DNA of 64,000 bases, from positions 119,776-183,775 of the forward strand of contig JAFPWH010000021.1 of the NCBI GenBank assembly GCA_017395065.1, read 5' to 3'. The stretch comes from Clostridia bacterium. Its GTDB lineage: Bacteria > Bacillota > Clostridia > Christensenellales > Aristaeellaceae. Shown here one piece after another: positions 1 through 8,035 of this stretch. Every line of letters begins with the position of its first letter. Within the stretch, counting starts at the first letter, position 1. Below the pieces are notes generated by a model. That model saw nothing but the letters and a program-made list of their open reading frames with translations, was not told where the DNA came from and did not search any database. A program made the translations under genes and the position numbers.

Positions 1-1131
1 GCGCTTTGCGTACAGCGCTTTTACGCCCTCCGCGCGGCTGATCGGCCGTCCGTCGGTCGGCAGAAGCGCCGGGTCGCGCTTTAACCACACCGTGAATGAA
101 TTCTGCTTAAGGAGCCTGTAGTTCTCTTCCACCGTCACGCAGCCGCCGCCCGTGGACAGGATGCAGCCGGAGCGCTTGGAGAAATCGCGCAGGATCTCCG
201 TCTCCAGCTTTCTGAATTCGGCTTCGCCGCGCCCGAGGATGTATTTTTCTGCGCTCAAGCCGCTTCGGTGTTCGACTTCACCGTCGCAGTCCAGTATCTC
301 GCGGTTCGTGAGCAGGGCGAGCTTTTCGGCGACGCTGCTCTTTCCGCAGCCGGGCATGCCGATCAGGGCGATGTTTTTCATCTCGCTTTCGAGCGTACTG
401 TAGACCTTTTCGGCCTTTGCGTCATCGATTTTCATGCCCGTGAACAGCTCGCTCGACTTTTTCGCCTGCATCACGAGCATGTACAGCCCGTTTTCGGCGG
501 GGATGCCCAGTTCGTCCGCTTCGAGCAAAAGTGCCGTGCGGGCGGGATTGTAGATCAGGTCCAGCACGGCCTCCAGATGCGGGAAAAGTCTGAGCGAAAG
601 CGCCTGACGGCCGTTTTCCGGGTACATGCCCAAGGGCGTCGTGTTCACGACGGCGCGCGCGTCGGCATGAAGGGACAGGTTCGTGTAGTTGTTTTCGCCG
701 CTTCGGCTTATGACCACGGGCCGCGCGCCCATCTGATTCAGGGCGTGCACCACCGACAGAGAGCTGCCCCCGCTGCCGAGAACGAGAACTTTTTTGTCCT
801 TCAGATTTGCGCCGCTCTTTTCGACCAGGCGGGTGAAGCCGTACACGTCGGTGTTGTCTCCAAACAGACTTTGGTCTTTTCTTCGGATCACGGTGTTCAC
901 GCTGCCGGTCGCGCGCGCGGTGGGGCTTAGCTCGTCCACGAGTTTAAGCACGGTCTTTTTGTACGGGATCGTCACGTTCATGCCGGCGTAGTCCCCGTGC
1001 CTTATGAAGTCTTCCACCTCTTCGGGCGCCTTTTCACAGAGCAGGTATTCGTAATTGCCCAGCTCCGCGTGGATCCGGGGCGAGTACGAATGGGAAAGCT
1101 TTTCGCCCAGCAGGCCGCATTTCAGTTTCAT
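1..1131 (-). CDS. aroE-aroK: Shikimate dehydrogenase-shikimate kinase fusion, 3' end outside window
   Basis: Translation from ATG 1131 gives 377 residues, open at the window edge. Residues 1-250 are an AroE domain: SHSYSP at 13-18, NVTIPYK at 52-58 with the catalytic Lys, GDNTD at 91-95, and a GSGGS nucleotide loop. At Met251 the frame continues without a stop into a shikimate kinase domain with P-loop GMPGCGKS at 258-265 and a GGCVTVEEN stretch near the edge. The kinase would need about 45 more residues. It would catalyse two consecutive steps, 3-dehydroshikimate to shikimate to shikimate-3-phosphate. It is the last visible gene of the aromatic operon, 30 bases after pheA. Fusion of these two domains alone is less common than separate genes. 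Confidence 0.93.
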   Translation of the reverse strand, partial: MKLKCGLLGEKLSHSYSPRIHAELGNYEYLLCEKAPEEVEDFIRHGDYAGMNVTIPYKKTVLKLVDELSPTARATGSVNTVIRRKDQSLFGDNTDVYGFTRLVEKSGANLKDKKVLVLGSGGSSLSVVHALNQMGARPVVISRSGENNYTNLSLHADARAVVNTTPLGMYPENGRQALSLRLFPHLEAVLDLIYNPARTALLLEADELGIPAENGLYMLVMQAKKSSELFTGMKIDDAKAEKVYSTLESEMKNIALIGMPGCGKSSVAEKLALLTNREILDCDGEVEHRSGLSAEKYILGRGEAEFRKLETEILRDFSKRSGCILSTGGGCVTVEENYRLLKQNSFTVWLKRDPALLPTDGRPISRAEGVKALYAKR

Positions 1132-1161
1132 ACAGACGTACCTTTCGCTTTTATCTGCACC

Positions 1162-2304
1162 TTACATCAGTTCGCTGTAGCTGCCCAGGTACGTGAAGCT
1201 GTCGCAGGCTGCCTTCATTTCGCCGATGCACTGCATGAGGTTCGGCGCGTAGACGGGCGAATCGAGGTCGAAGTAGAACATGAATTCGAAGTCCCGGTTC
1301 GGAAGCGGGCGGCTCTCGAGCTTGTTCAGATTGATGCCCAGCGCGTAGAGCTTGCTCAGCAGCTTGTAAAGACTACCCTGCTCGTGGGGCAGCGTGAGCA
1401 TGACGCTGGTCTTGTCCGCGCCGGGATAGATCTCGAGGTTCTTTGAAATGCAGATGAAGCGCGTGTAGTTGTTGTCGACGTTCTGCACGTCCTCCCTGAG
1501 GCAGTTGAGCCCGTAGAGCTTTATGCAGGGGCGGGACGCAAGGGCGGCGATGTCGTTTCTTGGGGACTCGGCCACCATTTGCGCAGCCATCGCCGTGTTT
1601 TCGCAGGGCACGGCGCGCACGCCCCTGAGCGAAGAGAGGAATTTGGAGCACTGGTTGATCGCCTGCTCGTGGGAGTAGATCTCCCGGACGTCCTCCATCT
1701 TCACGCCGGGCTTGGCCAGCAGGTTGTGCTCGATCTTCGTGCGGACGGATCGGACGATGTAGAAGTTGTGGCGCGTCATGAGGTCGTACACCTTGTTGAC
1801 CGTGCCCGCCGAGGAGTTTTCTACCGGCACCACGCCGTAGGTGCACATACCCTTTTCGATGGCGCTGAAAACCGCGTCGAAATCCTTGAAATAGAGGATG
1901 TTGGCGTTTTTGAACAGCCTGTCGCAGGCGATCTGGCTGTTTGCGCCTTCGATGCCCTGACAGGCCACCGTCGCGTAGGACGGGAAAAGCTTGTCGGTGG
2001 ATTCGACGGCCTTTTTGACGGCGTTCGTGACGTCGCCCCCAAAGCCGTTCAGGCGGCCCTGATAACTGCGGCTTAACTCCATCAAAAGCGAAAACAGCGA
2101 ATAGGTGTAATCCTTATACGCCTCCGGGGTCTTTTCAAGCACGTGGGCGACCTTTTCCCTTTCGCGCTTCGGGTCGCGGATCGGCAGGGAATTGCGCTGC
2201 TTGTAGGCGGCGATTTCGGCAGAAATGTCCATCCGCTTTGAAAACAATTCCACGATCTGCTCGTCGATTTCGTCAATCTGCCTTCTCAGGTCCGTGTTTT
2301 CCAT
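1162..2304 (-). CDS. pheA: Bifunctional chorismate mutase/prephenate dehydratase (P-protein)
   Basis: The 380-residue protein has an AroQ-type chorismate mutase helix at 1-90, a prephenate dehydratase domain from about 110 with VPVENSSAGTV at 159-169 and the catalytic TRF motif at 281-283, and a C-terminal ACT domain with ESRP at 330-333, the Phe-binding signature for feedback inhibition. It converts chorismate to phenylpyruvate. The ATG at 2304 is chosen because AAAGGAGG lies 10 bases upstream; an in-frame GTG at 2313 sits almost on the Shine-Dalgarno and is unlikely. The start lies 32 bases inside the end of aroC, so translation is probably coupled. Confidence 0.95.
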   Translation of the reverse strand: MENTDLRRQIDEIDEQIVELFSKRMDISAEIAAYKQRNSLPIRDPKREREKVAHVLEKTPEAYKDYTYSLFSLLMELSRSYQGRLNGFGGDVTNAVKKAVESTDKLFPSYATVACQGIEGANSQIACDRLFKNANILYFKDFDAVFSAIEKGMCTYGVVPVENSSAGTVNKVYDLMTRHNFYIVRSVRTKIEHNLLAKPGVKMEDVREIYSHEQAINQCSKFLSSLRGVRAVPCENTAMAAQMVAESPRNDIAALASRPCIKLYGLNCLREDVQNVDNNYTRFICISKNLEIYPGADKTSVMLTLPHEQGSLYKLLSKLYALGINLNKLESRPLPNRDFEFMFYFDLDSPVYAPNLMQCIGEMKAACDSFTYLGSYSELM

Positions 2305-3370
2305 ATAGCTCACTCCTCCTTTGCAGGTATGCGTCCAGTATGGCGACGGCTGCGGCGGCCTCCGCGCAGGGCAGAAGCCTTGGCACGATGCAGGGATCGT
2401 GCCTGCCGCGCACCGTAAGGGTTTCGTTCGTTTTGGTATCGAGCCTTACGCTCTCTTGCTCCACGGCGATCGAGGGCGTGGGCTTGACCGCCAGGCGGAA
2501 CACGAGGGGCATGCCGTTCGTGATGCCGCCCAGGATGCCGCCGGCGTTGTTCGTTTTGGTCTGTAATTTACCGTCAATGATCTCAAAAGGATCGTTATTT
2601 TGGCTGCCCCTGCGCTTCGAGGCTTCAAAGCCCAGGCCGAACTCGATGCCCTTGACGGCGGGGATGCCGAAGGCGATCTGGGAGATGCGGTTCTCCATCC
2701 CGTCGAACATCGGGTCGCCCAGCCCCGCCGGGACGCCCGTGCACACGCACTCCGCTATGCCGCCGACGCTGTCGCCTTGGGCGGCTGCCCGGCCGATGAG
2801 ATCGATCATTTTTTTGCCCGCTTCGTCGCTCACGGTCGGAAAGGCTTTGCGGGACAGATCGTCCGTGAGCTCGCCTTCGTCCGGGATCTCCCCGATCGAA
2901 TAGATACGGCTCATGATGCGTATCCCCTCTTTTTCGAGCAGCTGTTTCGCGATGCCGCCCGCGATGCAAAGCGGTGCGGTCAGCCTGCCCGAAAAGTGTC
3001 CTCCGCCGGATCGGTCCTGAAAGCCGAAATACTTGATCTCGGCGGTATAATCCGCGTGGCCCGGCCTCGGAACGAGTGAAAGGTCTCTGTAATCGTCCGG
3101 GTGCGCGTTGCTGTTGCGTATCACCGCGCAGATCGGCGCGCCGCAGCTTACGTTGCCGACGAAGCCGCTCAAAAACTCGGGTTCGTCCGGCTCCTTCCTC
3201 GGTGTGGACCAGGGATTGCGCCCGGGCGCGCGCCTTGCGAGGAAGGCGCTCAGTTCTTGAAAATCGATCTCGCTGCCCGCGGGTATGCCCTCCAGGGTCA
3301 TGCCCACGGCGGCGCCGTGGCTCTGGCCGAATATGGTCAGGCGCAGGTTTTTTCCGTAAGAGGAGCTCAT
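2273..3370 (-). CDS. aroC: Chorismate synthase
   Basis: The 365-residue protein is full length for AroC. It has the N-terminal GQSHGAAVG signature at about 15-23, the RPGHADYT motif and the DRSGGGHFSGR motif that contact FMN and substrate. It converts 5-enolpyruvylshikimate-3-phosphate to chorismate, the branch point for aromatic amino acids and folate, and requires reduced flavin. The ATG overlaps the aroA stop as ATGA, and its own 3' end overlaps pheA by 32 bases. Confidence 0.97.
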   Translation of the reverse strand: MSSSYGKNLRLTIFGQSHGAAVGMTLEGIPAGSEIDFQELSAFLARRAPGRNPWSTPRKEPDEPEFLSGFVGNVSCGAPICAVIRNSNAHPDDYRDLSLVPRPGHADYTAEIKYFGFQDRSGGGHFSGRLTAPLCIAGGIAKQLLEKEGIRIMSRIYSIGEIPDEGELTDDLSRKAFPTVSDEAGKKMIDLIGRAAAQGDSVGGIAECVCTGVPAGLGDPMFDGMENRISQIAFGIPAVKGIEFGLGFEASKRRGSQNNDPFEIIDGKLQTKTNNAGGILGGITNGMPLVFRLAVKPTPSIAVEQESVRLDTKTNETLTVRGRHDPCIVPRLLPCAEAAAAVAILDAYLQRRSELYGKHGPEKAD

Positions 3371-4617
3371 GTATCCGCCTCCAGGCTGTCAAAATGCGTC
3401 CAGAATTCGGGGTAGGATTTGCTTACGCACTCCGCGTTTTTTATTATAGCCCCGCCGGATAGGCAGGCCGCGACCGCAGATGCCATCGCGATGCGGTGGT
3501 CGTTCGCCGATTCCGCTTCTCCGCCGGGGAGGAATGACTGCCCGCGGATGACGAGGCCGTCCGGCGTCTCGTTTACGTCCGCGCCCAGCGCGCAGAGCAT
3601 TTCGCGGGTGGTTTTCAGGCGATCGCTTTCCTTCATGCGCAGCCGCGCGGCGTTTACGACGCGGCTTTCCCCCTCGCAGACCGAAAGGAGCGCCCCCAGT
3701 GCGGGCACGAGGTCGGGGATCGCGGAGGCGTCCACGGTCACGGGCAGAAGCTCTCCCCTCCTTACGGTGACCGCGCCTTCGCCCACTTCGACGTGCGCGC
3801 CGACGCATTTCAGAATCTCGAGGATCGCCCTGTCTCCCTGAGAAGAGGAAGGGTCGAGGCCCGTGACGCATACGCCTCTTCGGGACAGCGCGCCCATGCA
3901 CAGGAAGAACGCAGCGTTGGACCAGTCGGCTTCCGCCGTGCTGTGCGCGGGCGCGTTATAGCGCTGAGCGCCCTTTATTTGCCAGCCGCCGTCCATCCTT
4001 TCCGCAAGCACGCCGCTTTGAAGGAGTTGTTCTTCCGTCATGCGCACGTAGTCTTCGGATTCTATCCTGCCTTCGATCAGAAGGCGGCTGTCGCCTTTGA
4101 GGATCGGGAGGGCAAACAGAAGGCCGCTTATAAACTGGCTGCTCACGTCGCCGGGAAGGCGGAAAGCACCGCTTTCGAGTCTGCCAGATACGCGCAGCGT
4201 GTCGCCGGTTTGGACAATGCTCATTCCATGCGCGATCAGTTCTTCCTTGAAGGGGCTCAGCGGCCGCTCGGGCAGCCGTCCGCGCAGCGAAAACGCCGCT
4301 TTTACGCCCAAAGCGCCGACGATCGGCAAAAGGAAGCGGAGGGTCGAACCGCTCTCGCCGCAGGGAAGTACGGCTTCCCCCTTCGGCAGTTCCGTTATGG
4401 GGCGCACCGTGATTGTATCGCCGCGAAACGAAATACCTGCCCCGAGGGCGGTCAGGCACGCCGCCGTGGCGCGGATGTCGTCCGACAGGCCGTCGACGGC
4501 GAGCACGCTTTCGTGCAGGGAAAGCGCCGCGCTTATCAGCATCCGGTGCGCCCGGGATTTGGACGCAGGCACCTTTACGACGCCCGTCCTCGGGCCGCCG
4601 ACGATCGTTTTATCCAT
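3367..4617 (-). CDS. aroA: 3-phosphoshikimate 1-carboxyvinyltransferase (EPSP synthase)
   Basis: The 416-residue protein carries the N-terminal PASKSRAHR motif that binds phosphate, a GESGSTLRF motif near residue 90, and the late KESDRLK and NDHRIAMA motifs, all diagnostic for EPSP synthase. It joins shikimate-3-phosphate and phosphoenolpyruvate in the cytoplasm. The phosphoenolpyruvate loop begins GESGST rather than the usual GNAGT, a variation seen in divergent bacterial enzymes. It overlaps aroB by 8 bases and aroC by 4. Confidence 0.96.
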   Translation of the reverse strand: MDKTIVGGPRTGVVKVPASKSRAHRMLISAALSLHESVLAVDGLSDDIRATAACLTALGAGISFRGDTITVRPITELPKGEAVLPCGESGSTLRFLLPIVGALGVKAAFSLRGRLPERPLSPFKEELIAHGMSIVQTGDTLRVSGRLESGAFRLPGDVSSQFISGLLFALPILKGDSRLLIEGRIESEDYVRMTEEQLLQSGVLAERMDGGWQIKGAQRYNAPAHSTAEADWSNAAFFLCMGALSRRGVCVTGLDPSSSQGDRAILEILKCVGAHVEVGEGAVTVRRGELLPVTVDASAIPDLVPALGALLSVCEGESRVVNAARLRMKESDRLKTTREMLCALGADVNETPDGLVIRGQSFLPGGEAESANDHRIAMASAVAACLSGGAIIKNAECVSKSYPEFWTHFDSLEADT

Positions 4618-5701
4618 TTTTCCGCCCCGCCGATATCCAGTCGATCATTTCATTCGAGGGCACGTACAGCGCGCGGCAGGCGCCGATCCTTTCGGGCATA
4701 ATCAGATTGACGCCCCCGTTCACGGCCTTTTTGTCGCTTAAGCAGGCCTCGGCGAGGCTTGCGCTGTCGCAAGCGGTTTCGCACGGCAGGCCGTAGGATG
4801 TGAGCAGCGCTTCCAGCCTTTCGGCGGTGCTTTCTTCACACAGTCCCTTTCTGACCGCGGCGCGCGTGACGCAGGCCATGCCGATCGCGACGGCCCGGCC
4901 GTGGGGCACGCGGTATTCGCTCAGCTTTTCCACGGCGTGGCCCACGGTGTGGCCGAAGTTCAACAGCGCCCTTACGCCCCTGTCGCGCTCGTCCTGCTCC
5001 ACAAATCTTTTCTTCATTTCCACGCAGGCGCGGATCACCTTGGCGTAGTTTTCCTTCACAGGGCGGGAGGCGATCTTATCAAACAGCGCCTCGTCCCCGA
5101 TCATGCCGTATTTGACGATCTCGGCGCAGCCGTTTGCGTATTCGCGCTCCGGCAGCGTTTCCAGTGCTGCCGTGTCGCACAGTACGAGCATCGGCTGATA
5201 GAAGCTGCCCGCGCGGTTTTTGCCCGATGGCAGGTTGACGGCGGTCTTGCCGCCGACGGAGGAATCCACGTCCGCCAAAAGGGAGGTGGGTACCTGCACA
5301 AAGCCGATGCCGCGCAGGAACGTGGAGGCCGCAAAGCCGCCGAGATCCCCCGCGACGCCGCCGCCCAGGGAAAGGAGCAGATCGTCCCTGTTCAGGCGCA
5401 TGTCGCTCATGAATTCCAATAAAGAGGCGTAGTTTTGCAGGCTCTTTCCGTCTTCCCCGTGGTAAAACACGTACGCGGCGCTTTCGATGCCGCTTTTTCC
5501 GAGGCTGCTTTCGAGAAGCGCGCCGTAAAGCGGGAAAACGACGTCGTCCGAGACGATCACGGCCTTTTTCGCGTTAGAGACAGCGCGTATCCTCTGCCCC
5601 GCCTGATCGATCAGCCCCCGGCCGATGAGCACCTCGTATGCACGCGAGGCTTTTACGCCGACGCGCATGGGTTCGTTTGAAAGTTCGCTTTTCATGTTCA
5701 C
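4610..5701 (-). CDS. aroB: 3-dehydroquinate synthase
   Basis: The 363-residue protein has the NAD-binding GGGVAGDLGGFAAST motif, metal-ligand motifs in NGCAEIVKYG and the His-rich NFGHTVGHAVE, as in AroB. It cyclises DAHP to 3-dehydroquinate with NAD and a divalent metal. The first possible start is GTG 5701, overlapping the aroF stop as GTGA; an in-frame ATG two codons later at 5695 is an alternative. The coupling makes either start plausible. Confidence 0.96.
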   Translation of the reverse strand: MNMKSELSNEPMRVGVKASRAYEVLIGRGLIDQAGQRIRAVSNAKKAVIVSDDVVFPLYGALLESSLGKSGIESAAYVFYHGEDGKSLQNYASLLEFMSDMRLNRDDLLLSLGGGVAGDLGGFAASTFLRGIGFVQVPTSLLADVDSSVGGKTAVNLPSGKNRAGSFYQPMLVLCDTAALETLPEREYANGCAEIVKYGMIGDEALFDKIASRPVKENYAKVIRACVEMKKRFVEQDERDRGVRALLNFGHTVGHAVEKLSEYRVPHGRAVAIGMACVTRAAVRKGLCEESTAERLEALLTSYGLPCETACDSASLAEACLSDKKAVNGGVNLIMPERIGACRALYVPSNEMIDWISAGRKNG

Positions 5702-6699
5702 GTCACCGCGTCGCGCACGACTAAGATTCGCTTGCTCAGCTTTTCGAATTCCTCGGGCGTCAGTTGCTGGGCGCTGTCGCTGAGCGCGTTTTTGGGGTCG
5801 TTGTGCACCTCTATTTCGAGCCCGTCACAGCCGGCCGCGACCGCTGCCAGCGTCATGGGCGGAACCATCCGGGCGATGCCCGTGGCGTGGCTGGGATCGA
5901 CCACCACCGGAAGGTGGCTCAATTCGTGCAGCATCGGCACGGCGGAAAGGTCCAAGGTGTTCCGCATGTAATCCGAATACGTGCGTATGCCTCTTTCGCA
6001 CAGTATGACCCGCTCGTTGCCGCTGGCCATGATGTATTCGGCGCTCATGAGCAGTTCCTTCAGGGTGTTGGCAAGGCCGCGCTTTAGCAGGATCGGCTTG
6101 TCCGTCTGCCCCAGTACCTTGAGCAGGTCGAAATTCTGCATGTTGCGCGCGCCGACCTGCAATACGTCCACGTCCTCGAACAGGGGCAGGTCCGCGATCG
6201 ACATGATCTCGGTCACGATGGGCAAGCCCGTCTCTTTCCTGGCCTCGATCAGAAGCCGTATGCCCTCGGCCTTCAGACCCTGAAAATCGTAGGGCGAGGT
6301 GCGCGGCTTGAACGCGCCTCCTCTTAGCATGTGCGTGCCCGCCTTTTTGACCGCGCGGGCGATCGTCATGATCTGCTCCTCGCTCTCGACCGAGCATGGC
6401 CCCGCCATGACGCAGAAATTGCCCCCGCCGATCTTTACCCCGCGCACGTCGATGACCGTGTCGTCCGGGTGAAAGCGGCGGTTGCAGCATTTGAAGGTCT
6501 CGTTCACCTTCTTTACACGCTCGACGATCTCGAGACTGCTGATGAGCTCCATGTCGACCTTGGACGTATCGCCGATCAGGCCGAGCACCGTCTTGCTCTC
6601 GCCCTCAAAAACGTGTACGCCGAGGCCCAGCTCCTCCAGCCACTCGACGAGCCTGTCCTGCCGCTGTTTGGCCGTATTGGGTTTCAGTTCAACGATCAT
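5698..6699 (-). CDS. aroF: DAHP synthase, type I-beta with N-terminal regulatory domain
   Basis: The 333-residue protein begins with a ferredoxin-like regulatory domain (about 1-70) followed by a TIM-barrel catalytic domain: GPCSVES at 100-106, RGGAFKPRTSPY near 126-137 and DPSHATG near 265. This layout matches Thermotoga-type DAHP synthases, where the N-terminal domain mediates inhibition by Tyr or Phe. It condenses phosphoenolpyruvate with erythrose-4-phosphate, the committed step. The ATG at 6699 has GGAGG five bases upstream. It is the first gene of the operon, lying 15 bases after an intrinsic terminator. Confidence 0.96.
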   Translation of the reverse strand: MIVELKPNTAKQRQDRLVEWLEELGLGVHVFEGESKTVLGLIGDTSKVDMELISSLEIVERVKKVNETFKCCNRRFHPDDTVIDVRGVKIGGGNFCVMAGPCSVESEEQIMTIARAVKKAGTHMLRGGAFKPRTSPYDFQGLKAEGIRLLIEARKETGLPIVTEIMSIADLPLFEDVDVLQVGARNMQNFDLLKVLGQTDKPILLKRGLANTLKELLMSAEYIMASGNERVILCERGIRTYSDYMRNTLDLSAVPMLHELSHLPVVVDPSHATGIARMVPPMTLAAVAAGCDGLEIEVHNDPKNALSDSAQQLTPEEFEKLSKRILVVRDAVT

Positions 6700-6713
6700 G
6701 CATGCCTCCGCTC

Positions 6714-6749
6714 AAAAATCGGGCGGCGCCGGTTCATCCGCGCCGCCCG
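6714..6749 (-). terminator. Attenuator terminator in the aro operon leader
   Basis: A perfect 10-bp stem (arms 6740-6749 and 6720-6729, CGGGCGGCGC/GCGCCGCCCG) with a 10-base loop is followed on the minus strand by ATTTTT. It lies after the leader ORF and directly before the aroF Shine-Dalgarno, so it would end transcription before the structural genes. The 5' arm contains GGCGGCGC, which could alternatively pair with GCGCCGCC inside the leader ORF. Confidence 0.88.
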
Positions 6750-6782
6750 AAATATCCGAATGGTTCTAAGCCATTTCGCCAT

Positions 6783-6797
6783 TTTGCGCACCGCAAA
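6783..6797 (-). promoter_or_regulatory. Small hairpin directly after the leader ORF stop
   Basis: TTTGCG-GTG-CGCAAA forms a perfect 6-bp stem immediately after the leader peptide stop. Between it and the terminator there are further short repeats (AATGG/CCATT and CGAAAT/ATTTCG), the last ending next to the terminator 5' arm. These are candidate pause or antiterminator pairings. Confidence 0.55.
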
Positions 6798-6872
6798 TCA
6801 ACCCTTCCCGAAAAAGCAGGGAAAGGTAAATCGCCAAAAGCGATACGCGGCGGCGCCGTTAAACAGCTTCAT
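6798..6872 (-). CDS. Aromatic-rich leader peptide of the aro operon
   Basis: A 24-codon ORF starts at ATG 6872, preceded by GCGAGG about 10 bases upstream, and ends with TGA at 6798. Eight of 24 residues are aromatic: Phe at 4, 12, 15, 17, 20 and 21, Tyr at 10 and Trp at 13. It is followed by alternative hairpins and an intrinsic terminator, and the downstream genes make aromatic amino acids. This is the arrangement of ribosome-mediated attenuation leaders: stalling at Phe/Tyr/Trp codons would favour readthrough. The product itself probably has no other function. Confidence 0.85.
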   Translation of the reverse strand: MKLFNGAAAYRFWRFTFPCFFGKG

Positions 6873-6901
6873 GGATAAAAAACCTCGCTCTTTGTTATCC
6901 G

Positions 6902-6907
6902 ATAGTA
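6902..6907 (-). promoter_or_regulatory. Candidate -10 box for the aro leader
   Basis: TACTAT on the minus strand lies about 30 bases before the leader ORF. No convincing -35 was found at 16-18 bases; a TTGACA at 6944-6949 is too far away. The promoter assignment is weak. Confidence 0.3.
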
Positions 6908-6931
6908 CCCATTTAGACAACATGAACCTGC

Positions 6932-6960
6932 TTGACAAGCCCCTGTCAAAGTGGTAATAT
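6932..6960 (+). promoter_or_regulatory. Sigma-A promoter for degV, with palindrome over the -35
   Basis: TTGACA at 6932-6937 and TAATAT at 6955-6960 are separated by 17 bases, giving a near-consensus promoter and a 5' leader of about 110 bases. The -35 lies in the inverted repeat TTGACAAGCCCCTGTCAA (6932-6949), which could be an operator shared with the divergent aro operon. Confidence 0.8.
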
Positions 6961-7079
6961 CATGCTGTATCCTTGGATACACGGCATATTTTAGCACATT
7001 AAAGCGATACAGTCAACCGCAGATTTGCTGTTTTTACGCAGCAAGCCCAAACTTAACATACAGAAGAAAGGGTACGATC

Positions 7080-7970
7080 ATGAGCGATTATATCATATCC
7101 TGCTGCTCCACGATGGACCTGAGCGCGGAGCACATGAAAAAACGCGACATTCGCTACGTATGCTTCAGCTACGAGCTGGGCGGCAAGAGCTACAAGGACG
7201 ACCTGGGCGTAACACTCCCGCTGAGCGAGTTCTACAAGGCCATGGAGGAAGGCGCAGACACCAAGACCAGCCAGGTCAACGTCGACGAATTCCTCGAATA
7301 CTTCGATTCGCTGCTCAAAGAGGGCAAGGACGTGCTGCACGTATCCTTTTCCAGCGGTCTGAGCGGCTCGTACAACTCCGCGTGCATCGCCGCGGAACAG
7401 ATGAGAGAAAAGTACCCCGAGCGCAAGCTCATCGTTCTCGACTCCCTTGCCGCCTCCTCCGGCTACGGGCTGCTGATGGACGTCGTCGCCGACAAGCGCG
7501 ACGAGGGGCTTGGCATCGACGATCTGGCCAAATGGGTCGAGGACAACAAGCTGCGCGTGCACCACTGGTTTTTCTCCACCACGCTCAAGTACTACATCCG
7601 CGGCGGGCGCGTGAGCAAGACCGCGGGCTTCTTCGGCGGGATGCTGGGCATTTGCCCCCTTTTGCACGTGGACAGGGAGGGCCGCCTGATCCCCACGGAA
7701 AAGATCCGCACCAAGAAAAAGGTCGAGCAGGCGACCGTACAGAAGATGCTGACCTACTGCGACGGCGGCGCGGATTACGATCAGAAGTGCTTCATCAGCC
7801 ACTCCCACTGCCTCGAAGACGCCAAAGCCGTGCGCGACATGGTCGAACAGGCCTGCCCGAAGCTCAAGGGCAAGGTGCTCATCAACGAGATCGGCACCGT
7901 CATCGGCGCGCACTCCGGCCCCGGCACGGTCGCGCTGTTCTTCTTCGGCAAGAGCCGCGCGGAGGAATAG
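7080..7970 (+). CDS. DegV family fatty-acid-binding protein
   Basis: The 296-residue protein has the DegV layout: N-terminal CSTMDL, a TSQVN motif, SSGLSGSYNSA near residue 90, and LKYYIRGGRVS in the middle. DegV proteins hold a fatty acid for phosphorylation by FakA. FakA and a second DegV are encoded at 50-55 kb. The ATG at 7080 has AGAAAGG upstream; longer readings would begin inside the promoter and are rejected. It heads a plus-strand group with bioY and msrC. Confidence 0.9.
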   Translation: MSDYIISCCSTMDLSAEHMKKRDIRYVCFSYELGGKSYKDDLGVTLPLSEFYKAMEEGADTKTSQVNVDEFLEYFDSLLKEGKDVLHVSFSSGLSGSYNSACIAAEQMREKYPERKLIVLDSLAASSGYGLLMDVVADKRDEGLGIDDLAKWVEDNKLRVHHWFFSTTLKYYIRGGRVSKTAGFFGGMLGICPLLHVDREGRLIPTEKIRTKKKVEQATVQKMLTYCDGGADYDQKCFISHSHCLEDAKAVRDMVEQACPKLKGKVLINEIGTVIGAHSGPGTVALFFFGKSRAEE

Positions 7971-8003
7971 CCCGGCGCAGCCGCCAAATCTTAAGAAAGC
8001 TGA

Positions 8004-8031
8004 GTGCAGCTTAGGCTGCACGGGATTATTT
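8004..8031 (+). terminator. Weak terminator-like hairpin between degV and bioY
   Basis: GTGCAGC (8004-8010) and GCTGCAC (8015-8021) flank a 4-base loop and are followed by GGGATTATTTTC. The T-run is interrupted, so readthrough into bioY is likely. Confidence 0.4.
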
Positions 8032-8035
8032 TCTA

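Noticed and set aside
6700..6900. T-box riboswitch upstream of aroF
   Set aside because: No T-box consensus (TGGnACCGCG-like) is present; leader peptide attenuation explains the terminator.
6951..7079. N-terminal extension of DegV
   Set aside because: It starts inside the promoter -10 region and has no DegV similarity.
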